Positions 1 through 8,021 of a stretch of DNA of 64,000 nucleotides are shown here, piece by piece (the stretch's first letter is position 1; every line of letters starts with the position of its first letter). The translations under genes were made by a program, and so were the position numbers. Below the pieces are notes generated by a model. The model was not told the origin of the DNA and did not search any database. It saw nothing but the letters and a program-made list of their open reading frames with translations. The stretch covers positions 1-64,000 of the forward strand of contig NZ_JAGSNF010000006.1 of the NCBI RefSeq assembly GCF_018139485.1. Reading direction: 5' to 3'. The DNA is from Phycicoccus avicenniae (GTDB lineage Bacteria > Actinomycetota > Actinomycetes > Actinomycetales > Dermatophilaceae).

Positions 1-218
1 TCCCCGCCCGCTGGACCGACGCCCACCACCTCACCCACTGGGCCGACGGCGGCACCACCGACCTGGACAACGCCGCCCTCCTCTGCGGCCGACACCACAC
101 CACCGTCCACACCAGACGCCTCACCGGACGCGTCGGCCCCCACGGCCTCGAATGGAACCTCACCCACGGCTCCTACGACCACCTCCTCGCCGAACGCGCC
201 GCCCGCGAACCCGCCTGA
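1..218 (+). CDS. HNH endonuclease, C-terminal end (DUF222/13E12 type), partial
   Basis: The reading frame is open from base 3 and ends at a TGA at 216-218; the gene starts outside the window. The visible 71 residues contain the HNH core: a His-His pair in DAHHLTHWADGGTTDLDN, the Asn of DLDNAALLC, and the final His of CGRHHTTVH. This is the C-terminal nuclease module of the actinobacterial DUF222-HNH (13E12 repeat) family, which occurs in many copies per genome and is suspected of mobility. These motifs imply Mg-dependent DNA nicking or cleavage, but the biological role of the family is not established. Codon use here (ACC, CCC, CAC runs) is C-richer than in neighbouring genes, which suggests a different history. 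Confidence 0.85.
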   Translation, partial: PARWTDAHHLTHWADGGTTDLDNAALLCGRHHTTVHTRRLTGRVGPHGLEWNLTHGSYDHLLAERAAREPA

Positions 219-324
219 CCACACACCCGAGCGGGGTGGGGCCGTTCCGGACGCCACCGGCCCCACCCGAGGACGTCCGGCGCGGGCCGACGCCACCGGT
301 CGCCCGGACCGGCGGGACGCGTGG

Positions 325-624
325 TCAGATCCCGCCGGCGTGGCGGAGCATGAACTCCCGGTCGGTGTCCCGACCCCCACGGGGGTCCGGAGGGGCGTCG
401 ACGTCGTGTGTCGTCACCATGTCCTCGGGCCGTACCCGTGGCAGGTCCGTGTGCACCCGGCTCGCCAGGTCACCGTGCACCCGGTCGACCGGAGCGCGGC
501 CTTCGGGCACAGCGCTCCGGTCGACCGGAGCGCGGCCTTCGGGCACAGCGCTCCTCTCGTCCCCGCGAACGTCGCCCCCGTCACCATCGTGTCCTGCCCC
601 GTACCGTGCGTCGTCTCGTCCCAT
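325..624 (-). CDS. Small hypothetical protein with a duplicated 12-residue segment
   Basis: A 99-codon frame from ATG 624 to TGA 325. The start is chosen because a strong GGGGGAGG ribosome-binding site lies 5-7 bases upstream. The product is hydrophilic and Arg/Asp-rich, with no membrane segment or recognisable domain. A perfect 36-bp tandem duplication is in frame and doubles the peptide RSAVPEGRAPVD. The C-terminus ends DREFMLRHAGGI. It lies between the HNH nuclease tail and the SnoaL-like gene and is convergent with the HNH gene. The ribosome-binding site is the main support that this is a real gene; a chance frame in GC-rich DNA cannot be excluded. Confidence 0.5.
   Translation of the reverse strand: MGRDDARYGAGHDGDGGDVRGDERSAVPEGRAPVDRSAVPEGRAPVDRVHGDLASRVHTDLPRVRPEDMVTTHDVDAPPDPRGGRDTDREFMLRHAGGI
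481..552. repeat. Perfect tandem duplication, 2 x 36 bp
   Basis: Bases 481-516 and 517-552 are identical. Each unit begins with the palindrome CCGGTCGACCGG (a SalI-like core). The length is a multiple of three, so the duplication keeps the frame of the small minus-strand gene. Confidence 0.95.
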
Positions 625-708
625 CGCGCACCTCCCCCGCCATCGTCGCAGGTGGGCCCGGCCACCGCCAGCACCAGCGGCGGTCACGGCACTGTCGGCG
701 CTCGCGCC

Positions 709-714
709 TAGTGT
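709..714 (+). promoter_or_regulatory. Leaderless -10 (TAGTGT) of the SnoaL-like gene
   Basis: TAGTGT ends 6 bases before ATG 721, and no Shine-Dalgarno sequence is present. Transcription probably starts at or next to the A of the start codon. Confidence 0.55.
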
Positions 715-720
715 CAGCGC

Positions 721-1155
<435 letters not shown>

Positions 1156-1157
1156 CG

Positions 1158-1196
1158 ACGACGCCCCCGCCCGGATGACCCGGGCGGGGGCGTCGT
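1158..1196. terminator. Bidirectional terminator hairpin between SnoaL-like gene and tsf
   Basis: A perfect 17-bp stem: arm 1158-1174, loop ATGAC, arm 1180-1196. It lies between the two convergent genes. No U-tract, as is usual in actinobacteria. Confidence 0.8.
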
Positions 1197-1219
1197 GCAT
1201 GCTCCGTGGAGCGCTGGTG

Positions 1220-2053
1220 TCAGCTGGCGCCGATGCGGAACCGCGCGAAACCGGTGGCCTGCGCGCCCGACTCGTCGAGCACCTTCGCGACCGTCTTCTT
1301 CGCGTCCTTGGCGAACGGCTGCTCGAGGAGCACGCGCTCCTTGAAGAAGCCGTTGACCCGACCCTCGACGATCTTCGGGAGGGCGGCCTCGGGCTTGCCC
1401 TCCTCCTTCGCGGTGGCCTCGGCGACCCGACGCTCGTTCTCGACGGTCTCGGCGTCGATCTCGTCGCGGGTGAGCACCGACGGCGCGAACGCGGCGACGT
1501 GCATCGCGACGTCGCGCGCCGTGGTGACGTCGCCACCGGTCGTCGAGACGAGGACACCGATCTGCGCGGGCAGGTCGGGGCTCGTCTTGTGGAGGTACGA
1601 GACGACGTTCTCGCCCTCGAGGCGGGCGACCCGCTTGACCTCGATCTTCTCGCCGATCGTCGCGTTCGCCTCGTCGAGGAGCTCCTTGACGGTCTTGCCG
1701 TCGGAGAGCGTCGTGCCGAGGAGCTGGTCGGCGTCGGCCGACTTCGTCGCGACGGCCTGCGCGAGCACCTGGTCGGCGAGCGCGCCGAAGACCTCGCCCT
1801 TGGCGACGAAGTCGGTCTCGCAGAGGACCTCGACGAGGGTGCCCTCGCCGGCGCCGGCCTGCGCGGTGACCAGACCGTTGGAGGTCGTGCGCCCCTCGCG
1901 CTTCGTGACGCCCTTCTGGCCCTTGACCCGGAGGATCTCCTCGGCCTTGGCCATGTCGCCGTCGGCCTCGTCGAGAGCCTTCTTGACGTCCATCATGCCG
2001 GCCGCGGTCTTCTCGCGGAGCGCCTTGATGTCAGCGGCGGTGTAGTTCGCCAT
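1220..2053 (-). CDS. tsf: Elongation factor Ts
   Basis: 277 residues, typical bacterial length. EF-Ts exchanges GDP for GTP on EF-Tu in the cytoplasm. The N-terminal UBA-like domain begins MANYTAADIKALREKTAAGM, and the signature TDFVAK follows at residues 80-85, where the Asp-Phe pair contacts EF-Tu. It is the second gene of the rpsB-tsf operon, 46 bases after rpsB, and is followed by a strong terminator. Confidence 0.98.
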   Translation of the reverse strand: MANYTAADIKALREKTAAGMMDVKKALDEADGDMAKAEEILRVKGQKGVTKREGRTTSNGLVTAQAGAGEGTLVEVLCETDFVAKGEVFGALADQVLAQAVATKSADADQLLGTTLSDGKTVKELLDEANATIGEKIEVKRVARLEGENVVSYLHKTSPDLPAQIGVLVSTTGGDVTTARDVAMHVAAFAPSVLTRDEIDAETVENERRVAEATAKEEGKPEAALPKIVEGRVNGFFKERVLLEQPFAKDAKKTVAKVLDESGAQATGFARFRIGAS

Positions 2054-2099
2054 GTGTTCCTATCGCTCTTTTCCGTGAGTGTCGGACGGGAGGTGTCGC

Positions 2100-3050
2100 T
2101 CAGGCCTTGTCGGCGGTCTCGGCGTCGGCCTCGGTCGGGGCCTGGTCGGCCTCCACCGGGGTCTCGTCGGCCTGCTGCGCGACCTCCTGGGCGGCCGCGG
2201 TGTCGGCGGCCTCGGGCGCGGTCGCGGCGGCGGTCTCGCCGGCCTCGGGGGCGACGGCCTCCGAGGTCTGCTCCGCCTCGCCGGCGAGGAGCTCACGCTC
2301 CCACTCGGCGAGCGGCTCCTCGGTCTCGGTCGACTGCTCGCCGGCGTCGGACTTGCCGCCCGCGCGGGCCATGAGGCCCTCGGCGACGGCGTCCGCGATG
2401 ACCCGGGTGAGGAGGGTGACCGAGCGGATCGCGTCGTCGTTGCCCGGGATCTTGTAGTCGACCTCGTCCGGGTCGCAGTTCGTGTCGAGGATCGCGATGA
2501 CCGGGAGGCCGAGCTTGCGGGCCTCGTCGACGGCGAGGTGCTCCTTCTTGGTGTCGACGACCCAGACGGCCGAGGGCACCTTGCTCATGGAGCGGATACC
2601 GCCGAGCGTCTTCTCGAGCTTGTCCTTCTCCCGCTTCATCATGAGGAGCTCCTTCTTCGTGCGGCCGCTGCCGGCCACGTCGTCGAAGTCGATCTCCTCG
2701 AGCTCCTTGAGGCGCGTGAGGCGCTTGGAGATCGTCTGGAAGTTCGTGAGCATGCCACCGAGCCAGCGGTGGTTGACGTACGGCATCCCGACGCGGGTCG
2801 CCTGCTCGGCGACCGGCTCCTGGGCCTGGCGCTTGGTGCCGACGAAGAGGATCGTGCCGCCGTGGGCGACCGTCTCCTTGACGAACTCGTACGCGTTGTT
2901 GATGTAGCTCACCGACTGCTGCAGGTCGATGATGTAGATGCCGTTGCGCTCGGTCATGATGAAGCGCTTCATCTTCGGGTTCCAGCGACGGGTCTGGTGC
3001 CCGAAGTGGACGCCGCTCTCGAGGAGCTGGCGCATGGTGACGACGGCCAT
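2100..3050 (-). CDS. rpsB: 30S ribosomal protein uS2
   Basis: 316 residues. The N-terminus carries [15 protein letters not shown] (13-27), diagnostic of uS2; the rest of the core follows, including [12 protein letters not shown] and [16 protein letters not shown]. Residues from about 240 are an Ala/Glu/Thr-rich acidic tail of some 75 residues, seen in many actinobacterial uS2 proteins. The start is fixed by AGGAGA 6 bases upstream of ATG 3050. uS2 is a late-assembling small-subunit protein and often represses its own operon through the mRNA leader. Confidence 0.98.
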   Translation of the reverse strand: MAVVTMRQLLESGVHFGHQTRRWNPKMKRFIMTERNGIYIIDLQQSVSYINNAYEFVKETVAHGGTILFVGTKRQAQEPVAEQATRVGMPYVNHRWLGGMLTNFQTISKRLTRLKELEEIDFDDVAGSGRTKKELLMMKREKDKLEKTLGGIRSMSKVPSAVWVVDTKKEHLAVDEARKLGLPVIAILDTNCDPDEVDYKIPGNDDAIRSVTLLTRVIADAVAEGLMARAGGKSDAGEQSTETEEPLAEWERELLAGEAEQTSEAVAPEAGETAAATAPEAADTAAAQEVAQQADETPVEADQAPTEADAETADKA

Positions 3051-3268
3051 CGTCGTTCTCCTTGCTGTGTGGTTGTCAGTTCCGTCGGTGGTGCCCGAGC
3101 CCCGGAGGGTGGACCCACCTGCCTGGCGTCCTGACGCACCCCGGACGGTCCGGCCGAGGCCGTCCCGTCACTGCCGTGGTGCGCCCCTGCTCGGAGGAGA
3201 CCTCGTCGCAGGAGGAGTGACGCGCGAAATGTCGGTGATCGCGTGCGGACACACGAACACCAGCGGAC

Positions 3269-3298
3269 ATCGTACGGCGCGGGGTGCTCGGGCGTGAA
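3269..3298 (-). promoter_or_regulatory. Candidate rpsB-tsf promoter
   Basis: On the minus strand: -35 TTCACG (3298-3293), an 18-base spacer, -10 TACGAT (3274-3269). It predicts a leader of about 210 bases before rpsB. Confidence 0.45.
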
Positions 3299-3345
3299 AT
3301 CGGCGGCGCCGGGGACGGCGGTGCGCCACCTCGCCCACGCGGGGG

Positions 3346-3351
3346 TAGGGT
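3346..3351 (+). promoter_or_regulatory. -10 hexamer (TAGGGT) of the MFS gene
   Basis: TAGGGT lies 9 bases before GTG 3361 with no Shine-Dalgarno sequence, consistent with a leaderless or near-leaderless transcript. Confidence 0.5.
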
Positions 3352-3360
3352 CTCGCGCTC

Positions 3361-4659
3361 GTGGGCGGGCAGCGGGAGGACGAGGCGGACGGTCGTCGTC
3401 CGGGCGTCGCCGCTCGGGTCGTCGAGGCCGTCGTCCCGGCCCGGCTCGGTCGCCCGTTCCGCTGGCAGCTCGCGTCGTCGTGGGTGGGTCAGATCGGGGA
3501 CGGCATCGCCCTCGCGGCCGGACCCCTGCTCGTCGCGTCGCAGACCCGTTCCGCCGTCCTCATCGCGCTCGCGGCCGCGGTCCAGCTGCTGCCGACCCTG
3601 CTCCTCGGCCTGTGGGTCGGGGCCGTCGTCGACCGGGTGGACCGGCGCCGCCTCGTCATCACCGCCAACGTCGCCCGTGTCCTGGTCCTCGCCGTCCTCG
3701 GCTGGACGATCGTCACCGGCACCCTGAGCGTCCCGCTGCTGCTCGTCGTCCTCTTCGTGGTCGGCACCGCCGAGCTGTTCGCCGACACCGGCTGGCGCGC
3801 GGTCCTTCCCATGATCGTGCCGAAGGCCGACCTCGGCGTCGCCAACGCCCGGCTCATGTCCGGTTTCCTCGTCGCGAACCAGCTCGTCGGGCCGGCGCTC
3901 GGCGCCACGTTGTTCGCCCTCGGCGCGGCGGTGCCGTTCGGGGTGCAGGCCCTCGCCCTTGCGCTCGCCGCCGTCCTCTTCACCCGGCTCCGCCTGCCGA
4001 CGGTGGAGCGGCAGGGCCCGCCGCAGCACGTCGGGCGGGACATCGTCGACGGGCTGCGCTGGATCGCCGGCAACCCCGCGGTCCGCACGCTCACCGTCGT
4101 CATCCTCGTCTTCAACGTCACGTGGGGCGCCCCGTGGGGCGTGCTCGTCTACTGGGCCCAGGAGCGGCTCGGCGTCGAGGACGTCCGGTTCGGGTTGCTC
4201 ACGACCGCGTCGGCGGTCGGCGGGGTCGTCGCCGTGCTCTGCTACGACCGGCTCGAGCGGCGGGTCCCGCTGGGCCGGCTCATGAAGGCCTGCCTCGTCC
4301 TCGAGGTCGTCACCCACCTCGCGTTCGCGCTGACGACGAGCTGGGCGGTCGCGATGGTCGTCATGCTCGTCTTCGGCGGGTACGCCTTCGTCTGGGGCTC
4401 GCTGTCGTCCGCGGTCCGGCAGCGGGCGACGCCCACGGACCTCCAGGGACGGGTCGGGAGCGTCTACTGGATGGGGCTCGTCGGCGGCCTGCTCGTCGGC
4501 CAGCTGATCGGCGGTGTGCTCGCCGAGCGCATCGGGCCCGCGGCGCCGTTCTGGTTCGCGTCCGTCGGCTCGGGGCTCACGCTCGTCGTCCTCTGGCGCA
4601 GCCTCGACCGGATCGCCCACGACGACGCGGCCGTGCAGGACGACCCCGACGGCACCTAG
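3361..4659 (+). CDS. MFS transporter (EntS-like exporter family)
   Basis: 432 residues starting at a GTG. About 12 hydrophobic segments are visible, beginning with FRWQLASSWVGQIGDGIALA. The loop motif GAVVDRVDRRRLVI after helix 2 is the MFS A-motif. The fold resembles MFS_3/EntS-type exporters of siderophores or drugs, but the substrate cannot be read from sequence. Its TAG stop overlaps the -10 hexamer of the downstream aminotransferase gene. The two genes sit between rpsB and the M23 peptidase, neighbours in other actinobacteria, so they are probably a lineage-specific insertion. Confidence 0.85.
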   Translation: MGGQREDEADGRRPGVAARVVEAVVPARLGRPFRWQLASSWVGQIGDGIALAAGPLLVASQTRSAVLIALAAAVQLLPTLLLGLWVGAVVDRVDRRRLVITANVARVLVLAVLGWTIVTGTLSVPLLLVVLFVVGTAELFADTGWRAVLPMIVPKADLGVANARLMSGFLVANQLVGPALGATLFALGAAVPFGVQALALALAAVLFTRLRLPTVERQGPPQHVGRDIVDGLRWIAGNPAVRTLTVVILVFNVTWGAPWGVLVYWAQERLGVEDVRFGLLTTASAVGGVVAVLCYDRLERRVPLGRLMKACLVLEVVTHLAFALTTSWAVAMVVMLVFGGYAFVWGSLSSAVRQRATPTDLQGRVGSVYWMGLVGGLLVGQLIGGVLAERIGPAAPFWFASVGSGLTLVVLWRSLDRIAHDDAAVQDDPDGT

Positions 4660-4662
4660 CCT
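4657..4662 (+). promoter_or_regulatory. Leaderless -10 (TAGCCT) of the aminotransferase gene
   Basis: TAGCCT begins on the stop codon of the MFS gene and ends 6 bases before ATG 4669; no Shine-Dalgarno sequence is present. Confidence 0.5.
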
Positions 4663-4668
4663 GCCGGT

Positions 4669-5838
4669 ATGCCCTCCTCCCCCGGCCACCCCGCCCTCGC
4701 CGACTTCGGGACGACGATCTTCGCGACGATGACGCAGATGGCGCTCGAGAAGGACGCGATCAACCTCGGGCAGGGCTTCCCGGACACCGACGGCCCGCCG
4801 GAGGTGCTCGCCGCGGCGGTCGAGGCCATCACCGAGGGCCGCAACCAGTACCCGCCGGGCCGGGGCGTCCCCGAGCTGCGGCGGGCGATCGCGGCGCACC
4901 AGGAGCGCTTCTACGGCCTGACCCCCGACCCCGACACCGAGGTGCTCGTCACCGTCGGGGCGACGGAGGCGATCGCCGTCGCGATGCTCGCGCTCGTCCG
5001 GCCGGGCGACGAGGTCGTGATGTTCGAGCCGTACTACGACAGCTACGCGGCGACGGTCGCACTCGCCGGTGGGACGCGGCGGACCTCGGTCCTGCGCTTC
5101 CCGGACCTCGCCGTCGACGAGGCCTCGCTGCGGGCGGCGTTCTCGGACCGGACCCGGGTCGTCCTGCTCAACACGCCGCACAACCCGACGGGCAAGGTGT
5201 TCACCAGGGAGGAGCTCGAGCTCGTCGCCGAGCTCGCTCGGGAGCACGACGCGTGGGTCGTCACGGACGAGGTGTACGAGCACCTGACCTTCGACGGGGC
5301 CCGCCACGTGCCGATGGCCACGCTGCCGGGGATGGTCGATCGGACGGTGACGATCGGCTCCGGCGGCAAGACGTTCTCCGCGACCGGGTGGAAGGTCGGC
5401 TGGCTCACGGGGCCTGCGGAGGTCGTGTCCCCCGCGGTGTCCCTCAAGCAGTTCCTCACGTTCGTCGGCTCGGGTCCGTTCCAGCCGGCCGTCGCCCTCG
5501 GTCTCGGGCTGGAGGACGCCGTGTTCGACGGGATGGCGGCCCGCCTCGCCGGCCAGCGGGACCGGCTCGTCGCCGGGTTGCGGGACGCCGGGTTCGAGGT
5601 GCCGGTGCCCCAGGGCGGCTACTTCGCGCTCGCCGACGCCTCGCCCCTCGGGGTGACCGACGCTGTCTCCTTCTGCCTCGAGCTGCCCGACCGGGCCGGC
5701 GTCGTCGGGGTCCCTGCGTCGGCCTTCCACGACGACCCGGAGGCGGGGCGCACGGTCGTCCGGTTCGCCTTCTGCAAGAAGGACGAGGTGCTCGACGAGG
5801 GCGTCCGCCGGCTCCGCACACTGCGCGCGACAGGCTGA
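4669..5838 (+). CDS. PLP-dependent aminotransferase, class I/II
   Basis: 389 residues of fold-type I aminotransferase. Visible motifs: INLGQGFPDTDGPPEV near the N-terminus, NTPHNPTGK (Asn contacting PLP), DEVYEH (Asp), and the Schiff-base Lys in GSGGKTFSATGWKVGW. The closest families are the methionine/kynurenine aminotransferases (YbdL-like) and N-succinyldiaminopimelate aminotransferase DapC; these cannot be separated by eye. It would transfer an amino group from an amino acid to a 2-oxo acid in the cytoplasm. Start ATG 4669 lies 6 bases after a -10 hexamer. Confidence 0.9.
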   Translation: MPSSPGHPALADFGTTIFATMTQMALEKDAINLGQGFPDTDGPPEVLAAAVEAITEGRNQYPPGRGVPELRRAIAAHQERFYGLTPDPDTEVLVTVGATEAIAVAMLALVRPGDEVVMFEPYYDSYAATVALAGGTRRTSVLRFPDLAVDEASLRAAFSDRTRVVLLNTPHNPTGKVFTREELELVAELAREHDAWVVTDEVYEHLTFDGARHVPMATLPGMVDRTVTIGSGGKTFSATGWKVGWLTGPAEVVSPAVSLKQFLTFVGSGPFQPAVALGLGLEDAVFDGMAARLAGQRDRLVAGLRDAGFEVPVPQGGYFALADASPLGVTDAVSFCLELPDRAGVVGVPASAFHDDPEAGRTVVRFAFCKKDEVLDEGVRRLRTLRATG

Positions 5839-5871
5839 GCGTCGGGGCGACGGCCGGCCACGGCCTCCGCC

Positions 5872-5988
5872 GTCCACGCCCTCGCCGTCCACGCCCCCGC
5901 TGTCCACATCCCTCCGCCGTCCACAGCTCTCCGCCGTCCACCGCCCCCGACGTCCACACCCTCCGCGTGCACCCCCCACGTGTCCACA
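5872..5988. repeat. Periodic array of GTCCAC(A) motifs resembling actinobacterial DnaA boxes
   Basis: GTCCAC starts at 5872, 5887, 5902, 5919, 5936, 5952 and 5982, and a one-mismatch copy GTGCAC at 5967. Steps are 15, 15, 17, 17, 16, 15 and 15 bases. Four copies extend to GTCCACA. The actinobacterial DnaA box is close to TTGTCCACA. All copies have the same orientation and fill the gap between the aminotransferase and M23 genes. What binds there is not known from sequence alone. Confidence 0.7.
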
Positions 5989-6039
5989 GGTGCGCGCCCG
6001 CGCTCGACCCCGGCCGCGCGACCCGAGAGGCTCGGACCC

Positions 6040-6675
6040 ATGACCGGCTCACTCCGCCTCACGACGGCCCTCGGCGCGCTCGCCGCGGTGGGGACGCTGC
6101 TCCTCGGGCCCTCGACGGACCGGTCCGACGAGCACGACCGCCCGGTCGACGCCGCCACGACACCGGACGACCCTGGGGCGGGAGCAGGTGCGGCCGGTCG
6201 CGGGGAGCCGGTCGTGACGACCGCGTCCGACGTGGGGACGACCGTCCCGCGACCTCGATGGCGGTGGCCGGTCCGTCCCGTACCGCCGGTGGTCCGCCTG
6301 TTCGACGGACCCGCGACGCCGTACGGAGCCGGCCACCGAGGGCTCGACCTCGCCGCGCCCGACGGTACGCCCGTTCGAGCCGTGGAGGCGGGCGTCGTCA
6401 CGCACGCCGGGACCGTCGCCACGCGGGGCACCGTGACGGTCGAGCACCACGGCGGGCTACGCAGTACCTACGAGCCGGTCACAGCGGTCGTCGGCCGGGG
6501 CGACCAGGTGGCTGCGGGGGACGTCGTCGGACACGTCACGACGGGGTCGACGACGCACTGCCGCAGCCCGTGCCTGCACCTCGGCGCCCGGCGTGGCGAG
6601 GTCTACCTCGATCCCCGGCCGCTACTCGCAGGAGGGAGGGTGCGGCTCTTCCCGGTCGGCGACGGCCGAGGGTGA
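6040..6675 (+). CDS. M23 family (LytM-like) secreted peptidase
   Basis: 211 residues from ATG 6040, chosen because GAGAGG lies upstream and because the signal peptide then begins MTGSLRLTTALGALAAVG. An upstream GTG at 5980 is possible but lies in the repeat array. After a linker of about 70 residues comes the LytM domain: GHRGLDLAAPDGTPVRAVEA holds the Zn-ligand His and Asp, and SPCLHLGARRGEVYLDP the final motif. The usual HxH here reads C-L-H, so the first His is replaced by Cys, while the Zn-ligand His remains. The gene next to rpsB in other actinobacteria is of the same type. Expected role: peptidoglycan hydrolysis outside the membrane, or regulation of it. Confidence 0.85.
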   Translation: MTGSLRLTTALGALAAVGTLLLGPSTDRSDEHDRPVDAATTPDDPGAGAGAAGRGEPVVTTASDVGTTVPRPRWRWPVRPVPPVVRLFDGPATPYGAGHRGLDLAAPDGTPVRAVEAGVVTHAGTVATRGTVTVEHHGGLRSTYEPVTAVVGRGDQVAAGDVVGHVTTGSTTHCRSPCLHLGARRGEVYLDPRPLLAGGRVRLFPVGDGRG

Positions 6676-6735
6676 CGAGCCGGTCCGGTGGGATGGCGGT
6701 GGCGGCATCGGCACCCGTGCTGCAGACGGCCCCGT

Positions 6736-6790
6736 GCCGGCTCCGCTAGCCCGGACGGCCGGCGCCGGCTCCGCTGCCCCGGACGGCCGG
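6736..6790. repeat. Imperfect tandem repeat, 2 x 27 bp, between convergent genes
   Basis: Units 6736-6762 and 6764-6790 match at 25 of 27 bases. Each contains the dyad CCGG-A-CGGCCGG and could act as a terminator for the two convergent genes around it. Confidence 0.6.
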
Positions 6791-6818
6791 TGTCGCCTCT
6801 GCGGCTCCGCGGCGACGA

Positions 6819-8021
6819 TCAGCTCGGGGACCCCGGGCCGATGTCCTCGAGGGGCGCCAGGACGAGGTCGACGAGCGCGGGCACGGGGGCGGACGTGTCG
6901 CTCGTCGGTCGGACGAGCCACCAGCCCGCGACGGCGACGACGCCGAGCAGCACGAGGCTCACGAGGACCGCTCGGCGCCGGCGCAGCCGTCGCGACTCCT
7001 CGGCGCGCCGTGCCGCCCGGCGTCCGGCGCGACCTCCCGCCGGGTCCGCCGTGCTGACGTGGTCCGCCGACACCTCCGCGTCGGTGAGGGAGTGCCCGCG
7101 GGCGCTCGACCCGGTCCCGTCGCCGGCGGGGCCGGTGCCCGGGGCGTCGACGTCTCGGGGTGCGTGCACGGCCGCGGTGGGCCGGCGCGACGACGGGGCC
7201 GGGCGCCGTCCCACGGCTCTCCCGCGCTGTCGGCCGGAGCGGTGCCGGTCCGAACGACGCGTCGGAGCGTCATCGGTCCGATCGGCCCGGGACCGAGGAC
7301 CGGCGGCGGACGGGGCGTCCTCCTCCACGCCCCGGTCCTCCGAGGGCCGACCGCTCGTCCCGCCCTCGCCGGCGGCTCCCTCGTCGGCGGCTCTCTCGGC
7401 TCCATGCGGGTCGGCGACCGGATGCTTCCCGTCGGCCACCCGGTGCAGGTCGTCGCCGGTCCGGGCGGGCCGCCCCGACGTGTCGTCAGAGGGGCGGGTC
7501 CCGGACGCAGGACCGGACGTCGTCGTCGCCCCGGCAGAGCTCCCGGTCGTGGCGGCGGTCGCCTCCGTCGCGGAGGTCGACCCGGGAGGCGCCGTCGCCG
7601 GAGTCGTCGGCGTGGAGGGGGCGACCGGCGCCGACGACGCCCGTCGGCGGCTCTCGGCCGCCTCGTCCGTGCGGGCGTTCGAGGTGTCGACGGGTCGGAT
7701 CCCGGCGATGTCCTCGAGCGTCCTCACCTTCCGGGTCGTCGGGGCGCCGTCACCGACGTCGGCGCCGCTTCGCGGGCCGTCCAGATCCTGGGGTGCGTGC
7801 CCGGCGCCGGACGGCGCCGGGTGCTCCGACGGCTCGACGGCCGCCGCGCGGAGCCACTCCCCCTGCGTCGGGTCCGCGGTGCCCGCGGTCTTCGGCTCGA
7901 CGTAGAGCCGGCGCAGCTCGGACACCCACTCGGTGATGCCCTCGGCCTCGGCGAAGGTCGCCTCCGCACGACCGCCCGGCTCGGCGCGCGTGTCGGCGCG
8001 GGGCTCCTCCCCCTCACGCAC
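6819..8021 (-). CDS. Hypothetical membrane protein with long disordered N-terminal region
   Basis: 400 residues from GTG 8021, overlapping the xerC stop by 8 bases, so probably co-translated with xerC. The first 100 residues include a short ordered-looking piece (ITEWVSELRRLYVEPK). Residues of about 100-320 are low-complexity Ala/Thr/Ser/Pro/Arg/Asp-rich. A basic stretch RRLRRRRAV precedes a single transmembrane helix (VLVSLVLLGVVAVAGWWLV) near residue 355, leaving a tail of about 30 residues outside. No family is recognised. The frame is uninterrupted and codon bias is normal, but GC-rich DNA gives long open frames by chance, so the call rests on the overlap, the basic-plus-TM architecture and the absence of a competing gene. 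Confidence 0.6.
   Translation of the reverse strand: MREGEEPRADTRAEPGGRAEATFAEAEGITEWVSELRRLYVEPKTAGTADPTQGEWLRAAAVEPSEHPAPSGAGHAPQDLDGPRSGADVGDGAPTTRKVRTLEDIAGIRPVDTSNARTDEAAESRRRASSAPVAPSTPTTPATAPPGSTSATEATAATTGSSAGATTTSGPASGTRPSDDTSGRPARTGDDLHRVADGKHPVADPHGAERAADEGAAGEGGTSGRPSEDRGVEEDAPSAAGPRSRADRTDDAPTRRSDRHRSGRQRGRAVGRRPAPSSRRPTAAVHAPRDVDAPGTGPAGDGTGSSARGHSLTDAEVSADHVSTADPAGGRAGRRAARRAEESRRLRRRRAVLVSLVLLGVVAVAGWWLVRPTSDTSAPVPALVDLVLAPLEDIGPGSPS

Larger units (their letters stand above)
3051..3360. other. Divergent intergenic region: rpsB leader and MFS promoter
   Basis: 310 bases without a gene. On the minus strand it would be the roughly 210-base rpsB leader, with a GGACGG...CCGTCC hairpin near 3142-3165. 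The leader length suits translational autoregulation by S2 (known for rpsB in other bacteria; inferred here). The plus side carries the MFS promoter. Confidence 0.5.

Noticed and set aside
5872-5988. Chromosomal replication origin
   Set aside because: No dnaA/dnaN/rpmH genes nearby and no AT-rich unwinding region; only the boxes are similar.
3076-6749. Very long open frames on both strands (about 970 and 1170 codons) over the MFS and aminotransferase genes
   Set aside because: They are Arg/Pro/Gly-rich shadows of the real genes caused by high GC; no domains, and the real genes show clear families.
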